Shown piece after piece: positions 22,201-34,300 of a stretch of DNA of 64,000 bases; the first letter of the stretch is position 1; the number at the start of each line of letters is the position of its first letter. Position numbers and translations under genes: made by a program. A model generated the notes under the pieces. The model had not been told where the DNA came from. It saw nothing but the letters and a program-made list of their open reading frames with translations, and did not search any database. The DNA comes from Girardinichthys multiradiatus (taxonomy: Eukaryota > Chordata > Actinopteri > Cyprinodontiformes > Goodeidae). Location of the stretch: assembly GCF_021462225.1 (NCBI RefSeq), contig NC_061817.1, positions 2,658,095 to 2,722,094 on the forward strand. Reading direction: 5' to 3'.

Positions 22201-25200
22201 AAAGGGAAATAAAAGGCTTTTTTGGAAATATGTATATATCCAGTGTTTTTACAAGAGAAATACGTGCTTAAGTGGCTGCTGTGTTTCAATCTACAGATTT
22301 TAGGCTACATGTGGTGAAAAAGTTACCTAAATTCTGTTGTTATTGTGGTCACCTATTATTTCCTTTGGTCTTATTTCTGGACCCACAATGTCACTTATAA
22401 GCTAAGAATAATGTTTGAGATTTTTCTTGGTATTATTCGGCCAAAAATGTTTGATTGCATTCATTCCAAAGCCTGGGACACACTACAAAATTTCTTGCCT
22501 AATTTAAGTCCATATATTCTGTCAGGAAAAGTCTGCCTGATTATGTCAACTAGCACGTGTAGGCACAAAACATTTTTTATTGTGAGAATGAGTGAAGGCC
22601 AGAGTTGGCAAGTGTATGATGGGAAACCTACCCGACCTCAATCTCAGTCATGTTTGAATGTTTTGAGCTGAATCCTGATGCATTCGATGAGTGTGAACTG
22701 ATAACTGTCCCAACTGTAAACACGTATTATTGACAGCCAATAAAGAGGCTGGGACACGACATGCTAGGCTTTATCTGTAATTATATCTACAACATTATAA
22801 GCTTAAACCAAAACAACAGTGGGCATAATGCAAACTAGAAACACAATGACAGTCAACCAAGTCATTCCAAAAACCACACATAAAAATACATTTTCCAAAC
22901 TCTCAGCATGTGTAATACAATATATACAGTCTACAATATTCAAATCTGAGTTTCATTTGAGAAATTCCCCTGTGGGAAAAAGTATTAATTCATTAACTGC
23001 ATCCTTTTCATTTTATGGTGGAGTGTAACTGGATAGTCTGCCCAAATTCTGAGATTATCGTCTGTTACTGCCACCTAGTGGTATGTTTGCTCCCTCCTTT
23101 AGGTGGCATGATAAATGCTGTAGTCTGATACCTCAGCTGGTCCAGTTAGATGTGTGATTCCTGCTCTTTCAGTCTGTTGGTGTGAACCCCAAGTTGTGTA
23201 GTGTGTTCCCAGCCAAACACTGTAGCGGCTGGAAGTTGTTAATTGATTACAGTTAGGTGCATAAGCCTGAAATATCTGGAACATGGTTCTTCTAGCTGGT
23301 ATCACCTCTGTTGGTGCTGACGTGTTTGTGGAGAGCAGTTTAGGATGGTTCGTGCCATGTTGTAATAGTGGCTCATTTGAGTAGACATCAGAAAGTGTGC
23401 TACTCATGCTCAGAGAATGTCGATGTATACCCTGTGATGTGCCACTAAATGCACTCACTTCTTTATTCACTCAATCTATTCCCTTTGTAATCAGGGAAGA
23501 TGTGGTTTTATGCGAAATAATCAAATTCTTGAGTAGAAGTAGTTATTTTGTTCCTCTTTGCAATACAGCAAACCTCTTCCATAGGTAGGCTGGTCGTTAC
23601 ACAGCATGCCCTGTGAAATGAACACATATTCTGTCCAAAAAGCTTATGTTTGACATCTAAAAACCACCTTTTCGAGCATCTGAGTACAGCTGCTTCATGT
23701 GTTCTAAAGTATTTGTACCTTCTTTTACAGCCAAGTTCCACCATCAGCTGGTGTGATCAGCTGCCTCCGTCCTCTGCGGCCCTTTCTAGCCCCAGTCTCT
23801 CCTTGGAGTCCCGAGCACCAGCGCCTCCACCCCTGCCGCCAACTACAACAGCATCAGACGACATGGAATCAGACGAGAGGCCGTATGTCTGTGACCTGTG
23901 TAACTGCGCCTACAAGCACGCCAGCTCGCTCCTCAACCACAAGCTCACCCACAAGACTGGAGACTTCAAGTGAGCGTTCCAGACTCTTTAAGTTTTCACA
24001 TGTTGCTGTTTGTTGGGATTGCTCTAACCAGTAGACTATTTTTATCAGGTGTGACTTCTGCAGCAAGCCCTACACCAACTACATGTCCCTACGGAACCAT
24101 ATGCGAATCCATGGTCAAAAACGGTATATGTGTGATCTTTGTGGGAAGGCCTTCCGCCTTGCACGGTATCTAAGGAACCATCAGAGGATACATGATGACG
24201 GGCCCAACCGCTTCGACTGTCCATCGTGCTGCAAAAGCTACAGGACCATGCTGGAGCTGGCCCAGCATCGTTGCAGCGCTGCTGCAACTAACCAGGTACG
24301 TCGTTGGAAGGTAGCACTGCTAATGGCCAGGGATTGATTAAAGCTGCTTAGAAGATCAGTTCAAAACTTGTTAGTTATTGCCTATATGTTTTTGATTTTT
24401 TGCTTTAATGTTGTAAAGCTTCATGATGATCACACTCCCTTAGTGACAGTAACCGACTTTCCTCACATCTGGTTGGTGATTTATTCTTAAAAATAACTAA
24501 ACACGTCTGTCTGTTGTTAGTAAACCGTTTACATGTGCTGATTCATACACCAAAATAGCTTTGCCATAATATTAAAAGATGTTCATACTTCGTACAGGAA
24601 GTTGCGTATATAAGTAGATTTTCTCCCTTTGTATTAATAAAAAAAATTATTAGGGACAGACTTTTGATATCAGATGTTGTTAATTGTGTTATTATTAGCC
24701 ATTTCTAACAAACTTCACTACTTTGACACAGTAGTACATTTGAAGTCAAATGTATTTTAACAATATGGTATTTCTACATTTAAGCTCCAAAAGAAAAATT
24801 AGAAATATCTACAAAAAATCTGATTGTTTCTCTGCATAAAGATCTGAAGATTCAGATGCATAAAATCTATTGTACTTTTAAGACTGGAAAAATATAAAGA
24901 ATGCAGAGAATGTGACATAACATGAAGCCATGCTATTTCTGATGTTAACTGAACCACTTAACTGCAGAGAAGAAATTCACCTAATTACAAATTTCTATTC
25001 TCAATTCCAGAGTGAGAAGAGTAAATTTATCTTAAAGTTGATGTCATGCTCTGGTTTAATAGATAACCATGTGACGTTCTTTCCCACTGCGTAACTCATT
25101 GTCACTGCAATGTAGGGGAACTCAGGCCAAAGTGTCAAAGTTGTAGTTTTTAGGTATTGACCATGTTGTACCATTAAACACCTGATTATAAGTGCAGCTC

Positions 25201-28200
25201 AGCAAGAATATCCATTAGAAGTTATATGTTATATGGATTCATTACACAGAGTGATTTATTTCTGTTTACTTCTGTTGATTTTTCTGGCTTACAGCAAATG
25301 GAAATCTAATTTTAGTCACTCAGAAAGACCAATAAAAAAGAATTGTTAATACAGAAACCTTTGGGTTTTGATTCCAGCTTACCTCTGTAACATGACTATG
25401 TGCCTGTAGGCAAGGCACTTGGCCACAATTTTCCTGCCAGTGAGCGTTTTGATGTATGATTGTGCTAACGTAGTGGGTGTGGCTGGGTGAATGAGACTCG
25501 TTGGGTAAAAGTGGTTGTTGGGATTGAAAAAGGACTATGAACAGTGGCTTGTAAAATATTTATAGCACTGTAAAAGTATTTATACCCCTTGAACCTTTCC
25601 ACATATTGTTACATGACAACCACAAACATTAATATTTTTTATGGGAATTTTATGTGAAGCACCAACACAAGATGCATGATTTCTTTTTTTTTTTTTTAAA
25701 CAAATAAAAAACTGAAAAGGGCATTGTGCAAAAGTATACAGCCCCCCTGAGTCAATACTTTGTGGAACCACCTTTTGCTGCAATTACAGCTGCAAGCCTT
25801 TTAGGGTATGTCTCTACCAGCTTTGCACATCTAGTGACTGAAATCTTTAACGATTTACTGTGCAAAACAGCTCAAGCTCAGTCAGATCAGATGGAGAGTG
25901 TTGCTGAACAGCAGGTTTTAGATCTTGCCACATATTCTCAATTGGGTTTAGGTCTGGACTTTGACTGGGCCATTCTAACACATTAATATGTTTTGTTTTA
26001 AACCATTCCATTGTAGCCTTGGCTTTAAGTTTAGGGTCGCTGTCCTGCTGGAAGGTGAACCTCTGCCCCAGTCTCAAGGGTTTTGCAGACTCCAACAGGT
26101 TGTCTTCCATGGTTGCCCTGCATTTGGCTCCATTTGTCTCCCCATCAACTCTGACCACCTTCCCTGTCCCTGCTGAGGAGACGCTCCCCAAGAGCATGAT
26201 GCTGCCACCACCATATTTGACTGTGGATGATGGTGTGTTCAGAGTGATGTGCAGTGTTAGTTCTCCGCCACACATAGCGTTTAGCATTTTGGCCAAAAAG
26301 TTCAATTTTGGTCTCATCTGACCAAAGCACCTTCTTCCACATGTTTTCTGTGTCCCCAACATGGCTTCTGGCAAACTGCAAATGGGACTTCTTATGGTTT
26401 TCTCTTAACAATGGCTTTCTTCTTGCCTCTCTTTCATAAAGACTACATTTGTGCAGTGCATGACAAATAGTTGTCCTGTGGACAGATTCTCCCACCTGAG
26501 CTGTGGATCTCTGCAGTTCATCCAGAGTCACCATGGGCCTCCTGTAGTTGTGCCATACTCTTTCCATTTCTGGATGATGGATGAACAGTGCTCCGTGAAA
26601 TGTTCAAAGCTTGGGAAATCTTTTCCTAAACCTGCTTTAAACTTCTCCACAACATTATCCTTGACCTGTCTGGTGTGTTCTTGGATTTCATGATGCTGTT
26701 TGCTCCCCAATAGCATCTTAACCAATCTCTGAGGCCGTCACAGAGCAGCTGTATTTGTACTGAGATTAGATTACACACAGGTGGACTCTATTTAGTCATT
26801 AGCAATCATCAGCCAACTTATGAAGGCTATTGGTTGCACTCAGAGTAAAGGGCGCTGAATACTTTTACACGCCACACTTTTCAGTTTTTCATTTGTAAAA
26901 AACAAAGAGGAAATTATGTATATTTTCGTTCCACTTCACAATTGCATACCACTTTGTGTTGGTCTTTCACATAAAATTCCAATAAAATATATTTATGTTT
27001 GTGGTTGAAATGTGACAATATGTGGAAAAGTTCAAGGGGTATAAAAACTTTTACCAGCCACTGTATAAGTTCAGTCCAATTCATTTTGGTCATATTATGG
27101 CTTACAACAGCAGATAATCACTGACAGTAGAGTAAGCCTCAAAGGGTACTTAAGAAGCAGGCTGTATCCAGTCACATTAATGGGAAGTTGAGTGAAAGGT
27201 AAAACTTCATGGACAATATAGAGACATGATGAAATAAAGCGCTCCCCCTTTAATGAATCTATATAATATATGAGGGTTTTTTTAGGAGTTTTTTTTTTTT
27301 TTTCTATTTAAGTTACTGAAATATGACATTTGTGTTTAGGGCTGAAACTATAAATTGGATTAATCGATTATTAAAATAATTGTTAACTAATGTAGTAATA
27401 GAATAATTGCTAACTGGAGTATACAGACTCTAAAGCATCTCATTTCCTGAAACAACAACCCGCTCAAAGCAGTAATTAGGCCAAAACTGTACAAAACAAT
27501 ATACACTTTGCATTAAAATGAAAGACCTCCTTTGTCTCTAAATATGCTGTATCCAGAACTTTTCAGGTGGCCGAGCTTTAGCTTCACCTGGTTCAAATTC
27601 TGTAAAAGATTCTGTAAAACATTTTCTATTATTCAAAAACATAGTCAACAGATTAATGGATTTGCAAATAATTGTTAGTTGCAGCCCTACTTATGATATT
27701 TCTAAGTATTGAGATGTATGCTTTAAATAACCGAAAATGTCTAGTTTCCTATTATTCCCCTATTAATTGGTGCTGTAGAAATGAATCAGAGTGCGTTTTT
27801 CTACAGAAGCCTTTTTATCATAGAGTGGACAGCTGCTGGAAGATTGAAGCTTGTTTAGATTAAAAAAGGAGAACTCACTAATAAAGGCTGTAATTCAGAG
27901 GCATATGTTCTGGTTAATACTAGCTAAAGGGCTTTTTTCAACGAACCTTTGCAAGTCTACTTATATCCTCATTTTTAGATAAGAAAACAAATGATAGAAA
28001 AACTTGCTTGTATGGATGTTGATGTACATGGTTGTCAAAAACATGTAGTATTATTTTCCTTTCCTTTTTAAATGTGTGTATGTAACCTAATGTGGCATGT
28101 TTTTCCCTTACTCTGTCCGCTTCCCAGGTTTAGTTTTCAGCAGCTTCCTAATTAGGAAAAACAGATTGCAGACCCACTGAGTGTGTGTTGTAAAGTTAGA

Positions 28201-28318
28201 GTTAGACCCAGCTTAGGCCTACTTCAGGGACAGGTTTAAAACTAAGGGATTGGAAAATAGTTCAGCAGATTTTCTGCACAAGTGTAGTAATCCAAACTTC
28301 TATGTGTGTGTTTGTTTT

Positions 28319-28357
<39 letters not shown>

Positions 28358-31300
28358 ACGCTTATGTGTGGGGTTGGTTCATAAGAACCGGTTCAACTGC
28401 CCGTCCTGCTTTAAGAGCTACCGAACCATGCTGGACCTGGCCCAGCACCGCTGCAGCGCCGCGGCCAAAAACCAGGTTGGTGTGAGCGTGAGTGAGCATG
28501 TGTGTGAGGCAGAGTCAGCAGAAAGACTCTGAGTTCTACATACGACTGGCAGTACCAACATTTTATTCCCCACAATTTCCTGAACCATGAACACAGATAA
28601 AGCCTGCATCTGATGGGAGCTCGTCAGATGTTTCACACTGGTATTACAGAAGACAACATCGTTTCCTTTATGCTGTAATCTGTTACTGTGTTGCTACCCC
28701 TCTGGGCCTTTTTAATAGTTAACAGATTCAGATGAATTACTTCTCTGGATGTTGTGGTTGAACTATACAAGTATAAAAATCCTATGACCAAGATGACACT
28801 TGGCAGTTCGTTGGCAGATGTATTTATTTCTCTGCTGCAAGATCTTTTTCCTAAGGGCAAGGATGCTAGGTGAACATAGCAAAGAGCTTCCCCCACACAG
28901 ACCCAAGATCAACCTCAAAGTAGCCAAACTTCAGTTACAGAGATTGTTTTGGATGTTCTGCTCAAACTGTGTTTCTGTCAAATCAGGCTGTGACATCTGC
29001 ACTATCGGGCGCAGACAATAATGCACAGCAGGTAATAGCTACTAGAAAATAGCTACTTGCCTAGACAAACACAAATAAACAGAGAAGTAATTATGAAACT
29101 TAAAACCATCTTCCCACCCTGCAGTGTGAGCAAGATGATGAGCAAGATAAAAAACAATCTCCAAATTCACTGTTGGAGAACGGCCGCAAAGATTAGGATC
29201 TTAGGGTCCCCCTGTTTCCATAACAACCTACAGACACTATCTATCAACCGTTGGTTGGGGGCCATGCTGGGAAACAAGCCTTTAAAGTTCTATGATCAAA
29301 CGTAAATGTTTGGAGTTTGCTGAACTATTGGGACTTTATCTGGGACCATGTGCTGTGGTCAGATGGGACTGATTGAGTATGGTGGAGAATCTGTGATGAT
29401 GTGGGCCTGTTTTATCTGCTGAAGGTCCTGGAACCTTGTTATAGTACATGACATCATCATCTGTTTAAAACAACAAACATTTCAAATAAAAATCTGGTGT
29501 CCTCCGCCTCTAAAGGGAAAATGGGTTGTCATTGGCTCTTCTAGCAGCATATCAATCCACAGACAGGCCTCACTAGGCACAAAATCCAGCTGTAATTGCC
29601 ACCTCAGTCCCAAGTCCTAAATCCTATAAAACCCTGTGGACTTAGCTTAGAGGAAGAGAGCCAGGACCAGGACTCTGAAGGATATCTGTTCTTTACTGAA
29701 TAACTGTACCAAGGTCTGATGTTTCTACATTTTCAGTGGGAGATTGTGTTATTGCTAAAGATAGAGTGGGTTTCTTTCCAACCTATCCCTGTGCTAGTTG
29801 TTAGACCTCGCTGGCTAGACGGCAGGTTTTCCAGTGTTCCACTGCTACTGCAGGTAGTCTGAAAAGACCAGACAAAAGCTTTAAAATAAAATGTTTCACA
29901 ATTCAAAGGTTGGGTTTAATTGCTAAATTCCAGATGGAATAATAAAGACCAAGTATGCATATGGCATACTTGGCCATATGCGAAGGCCATATATCGAAGG
30001 AATGTAATCTGTGTTTGTTGTGTGATAAAACGTGATGTTAGCTTAGCTACAGTGAACCCTATCAGACCCTAGTTCAGCTGGTAAAGTGGAGGAGATATTT
30101 CATTCAAATGGTGCACTGATGTTTTGTTTTCCCTTTAAAGTTCGTGTACGTTTTAAACAGTACAGTGATGAAGCCAGTTGATTTTATTTTCGTTTATCAG
30201 TGATCTGTGTTAACCTGCCTAAACAAACTGTCTGGGCTGGAAGATCAAACGGGCAGATCCAGAATTTCACCTATCATTTATTATAATAATCACCATCCGT
30301 GTCTGCGTAAGACGACCGGGGGTCTCTCATGGATCAGTTGAATTAATGTCAGTCTAGATCCCAACATTGTCAGTGTTGCAGGACTAAAGTTGATGAAATC
30401 ACCATCCTATGTAGTTTCTGTGGCTAACAAAATCTAAACTAAGGTGACCTTAGAGTGGGGGTGGCCAGCTCCAAGCTTTAAGGTCAATGTTCTGCAGGCT
30501 TTAGATGTGTCCCTGACTTAAATGACTGCATTATTTGCCGGGTCCTGCAGAACTTGGTGACACATCTAAAAGTTGCAGGGCACCAGCACTCGAGGACCAA
30601 CGTTTCCCAGCTATGAATTAGATTATTTATGTTTAAAGCCCTAGGTTTAACATCACAATTAGTGAAAGTCTGTGTGAGTGAGTGGGTCTGTTTGTGTGTA
30701 TGTGCATTTTGACAATTCCATCTCATATTAGTGGGTTTAAAGTAAGCAGGCACTGAGTGGTGATGAGTCTGTGACGCATAAAAGGAAAATAAACTCTGAA
30801 GAGCATAAGAAGCTGAGTGTGGAGGAAGGGACCAGCACAATCACCTTCATCAGTCACTTCTAAAATCTCACACTGTGATCTGCTTGCATAAATGAGGTTT
30901 GTTCTGAATGACAGAAGTATATAAAATGTCTGCTCTTTTCTGTTTCTTTGCTGGTCTTCACTCCAGACTGGCGGTCGTCGTTCCAATTTCTCTGTGAATC
31001 CACGTCGTCAGCAGCAGCAGCAGCAGCAGAACAGTGCTAACTCTATGATGCAACCACAGCACGGAGGACACACCCAGCAGGAACCTTTACCTTCCCACTG
31101 TGTTGCAGCCATGTCCCAGGGTGGGCCGGGTGCTGGTGTGTCCAGCCAGCCTGTTCCAGACCCTCACCAGGTATGTAGGAGACATCCATCGAATTATTAC
31201 TAAAGGTTTATTATCAGGGCACGATGAGGTATTTCTGTTTCTGTGTACCAGCAGGGCCGGCCCAGCTCGGTGTCTTCTCAGAGCAGCCAGCAGAGTATGA

Positions 31301-34300
31301 GGAGCTCATCAACCAACAAACACGTCCCGCCTTCTAGTGCCACCCCGTCCTCCTACTCACTGCTTCAGCCCCTGGTGCCTGAGGTAAAGGAGATGAACTC
31401 GGGATACACTAGACTGAGCGCCAACCCCATGGTAGGAGAGTGCCACCACACATCTGCCTTTTGCTCTCTGCTGGCTCCCTGCCTTCTCCCAGTCTGCCCA
31501 CTAACACTAGGATGGGGGTGTATGTGTGTGTGTGGGGGGGGAGACTAACACTTGTTGCTCTGTGTCCACCCGGGGCCTCTGAATATAGCTCAGGCCTTTT
31601 GTCTCTGTTAATGGAGGTTATTAAAACATAACTGATAACTAATAAGTTCATCTGGTGAACATGCTCTTACCTGCCTTAGATTACAATTAAATCCCATTTA
31701 ACCTGAATCCTTGTGAAACTTTGTACTTTTGTTCAACTTCACTTGTATTTGTAAAGCAAACAACAAATTATTATATTTAGTTGTGGGATGAGCTGAACAT
31801 TGTAATAATTCTAATTATAAATGCTTTGCATTTCTGTAGTGACAACTCAGGGACTTCTTTTACTCCAAACAGCAGTCGGTCAGCAGTTCTTACACTGTCC
31901 AGGTTTTTTCTTTGCAACAAGTCAAGCAACATTGTGAAATAAATGATCTTACTATTGGGCACCAGCTTCCTGCTGCACACATCACATTAATGTGGAGAGA
32001 AACACAGTTGCAAACCTAGTATTAAAAAGTGGAGGTGCTGTGTAAAATACAAACTATAAGGAGAGCATACAGTGCTTTGAATTATTTCACATTTTGTCCG
32101 TTATTACTGCAAACCTTCAGTGTATTTTGTTTTGACATGGTGGCATAGACCAACACAAAGTAGTGCAACATTGTTTGGTTTTCAGGGTTTTTCCCAAATA
32201 TAAATTGGAAATGTGTTGCATTTGTTTGCCGTCAGCCTTGTTCACGCATATACCCCAAAATAAAATGCAGTGCAACCAACTTCCTCCATAAGTCACCTAA
32301 TCAGTTAAGAGTCCAACTATGTGTAATCTCAGTGTAAATGCAGCTCCTGGCCCCAGATGTTTGTTAGAGAACATTAGTGATCAAACAGCATCATAAAGAC
32401 TAAGGAACACAGCAGACAGGTCAGGGAGAACGTTGTGGAGACGTTTAAAGCAGGGTTAACAATATCCCAAGCTTTGAACATCTCCCAGAGCTCTGTTCAA
32501 TCAATCATCTGAACATGGAGAGGATGGACCAACTGCAGACCTGCCAAGACAGAGAAGCAGTCACTAGGCACATGGTAACCTTAGAGGAGCTGCAGAGATT
32601 CATCATTCAGGTGTAAGAATGTGTTGACAGGACTGTTTTAGTCATGCACCTACAAATTTAGCCTTTATGGAAGAGTGGTAGGAAGAAAGCTAACCTATAA
32701 GAAGTCCCTTTTGCAGTTTGTCACAAGCCTTGTAGAGGATACAGGTAACAGGTAGAAGCAGGAGTTCTGTTCACACGAGACTTAAACACACCATCCCCAC
32801 CGTGAAACAAAGTGATGGCAGCATTATGCTGTGGGGACGCTCGTCTTCAGGACAGCTAAATGCAGGACAATCCTGGAAGAAAACTTGTTGGAGGCTACCA
32901 GAGACTTTAGCCATGGGGTAGAGGTTCACCTTCCAGCTGGACAACAACTCTGAACATACAGCCAGAGCTGCAATAGAATGATTTGGGTCAAAACATACTC
33001 ATGAGGTATGAATGGCCTAGTCAAGGTCCAGATGTAAATTCAGTGGTTAAAGTGTGGCAAAATTTGACAATTAATGCTTCATCCAATCTGGTTGAGCTAT
33101 TTCACAAAGAATGGGAAGCAATTCCCGTCTCTAGGTGTACACAACTGGTAGAGACAGAAAGGTTATCTCATTGAGGCTGAATACAAACGAATACTTTAGT
33201 TAGACTCTTGACTAGAGCTGCAGTTTGCTTCACCATAGAGACACAGATATTTTCTGAATTGACCCAGACTGCAGCTGAAGCAACTGCTCCAGTTTTTTTA
33301 AATCGTTTTTGATTTTATTTGAATAATTAAATACTAAACATATTTGGCATGATGTATTTTTATTTTTGGACATATTGCTGGTCCAGTGTTCATGCATTTT
33401 CTTGTCTTTTGCAACTTTAAAAAAAATCTTCTCAGACAAAGTTTTAGTTGCTACATTTAATTTGTGGGCTTTCTCTCATTTTGAATAAACTGTGACACTT
33501 TCATGGTCTCCTTTAGTGTAGCCCTATACAGCATGCTAGCTCTAAAGAATAGAGCTTGTACTGATGGCCTGCTTCTAGGGTTGTAGTTTCCCCACCAATA
33601 CACACAGTGGCCTGCAAAGAAAACAAGCAGAGTGAGATTGAGCTGACACAGGGATTCTTTCTCTTGGGATGGAAACCGTGTGTGGGTCCTCTGTGGCAGT
33701 AGGAGGCTCTCTAATACTACTAACCTGGGGCTGTGCTGCAGATTCGGTCTGCTCTCCAAGCTGTCACACCTGCCATTTCTTCCATTTTTCGTTGCACATT
33801 TGAATTAGGAGCTACTCATCTGTGTGATTTCATTCTGATCAGGAACAGTTCTCTGTTTTTCACTCATGGTGCTAATTTTTACTTTTTATAGTGAACAAGT
33901 TCTTCACAGATTTGTTTTTACAGATGGAATTTTTTCTGAAATTCAGTAAAAATCATCTTTTTTTTACTTAATTTCTTATAAATTATTAAACAAGCATAAG
34001 TTCTACAGAAAACAGAATGTGTAGAAATGTTAAAGTGAGATTAAATGTCAGCATCAGAATCTTTGTTTAGGTCACGTAATGAAGTGATGCAGAAAGGAGA
34101 ATTTGATCCAACATCCTGGTAATTTTTCTTCTGTCTGCATTACTTCATTTCACCTAGTTTTGTGGTTTTTGTTTGGTCTTTTTTTATTTTCAGTGTTCAC
34201 AGCTTCCTGGATTCTGCATCAGCTTTTCTAATCACCCTGTCTTCTTCTGCATAAATGCTTCTGCAAAACATTAAATATACTTCATATGTTTAAATGGTGC

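Larger units (their letters stand above)
24296..28385 (+). other. Zinc-finger gene intron 3
   Basis: 4.1 kb with a dead Tc1 copy, a hAT-like MITE, a SINE-like fragment (25380-25535) and a TG repeat near its acceptor. 24296-25370 and 27700-28290 show nothing recognisable. Confidence 0.6.

Noticed and set aside
22345..22671. 108-residue plus-strand frame in the same intron
   Set aside because: Not part of the spliced frame, no domain. It includes an AATAATG-rich repeat-like stretch.
23099..23470. 123-residue minus-strand frame in zinc-finger intron 1
   Set aside because: No recognisable motif and no start context. May be an unnamed repeat.
28302..28354. TG run as a possible Z-DNA or CRISPR-like repeat
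   Set aside because: A simple microsatellite. Its only interest is its place before the exon 4 acceptor.
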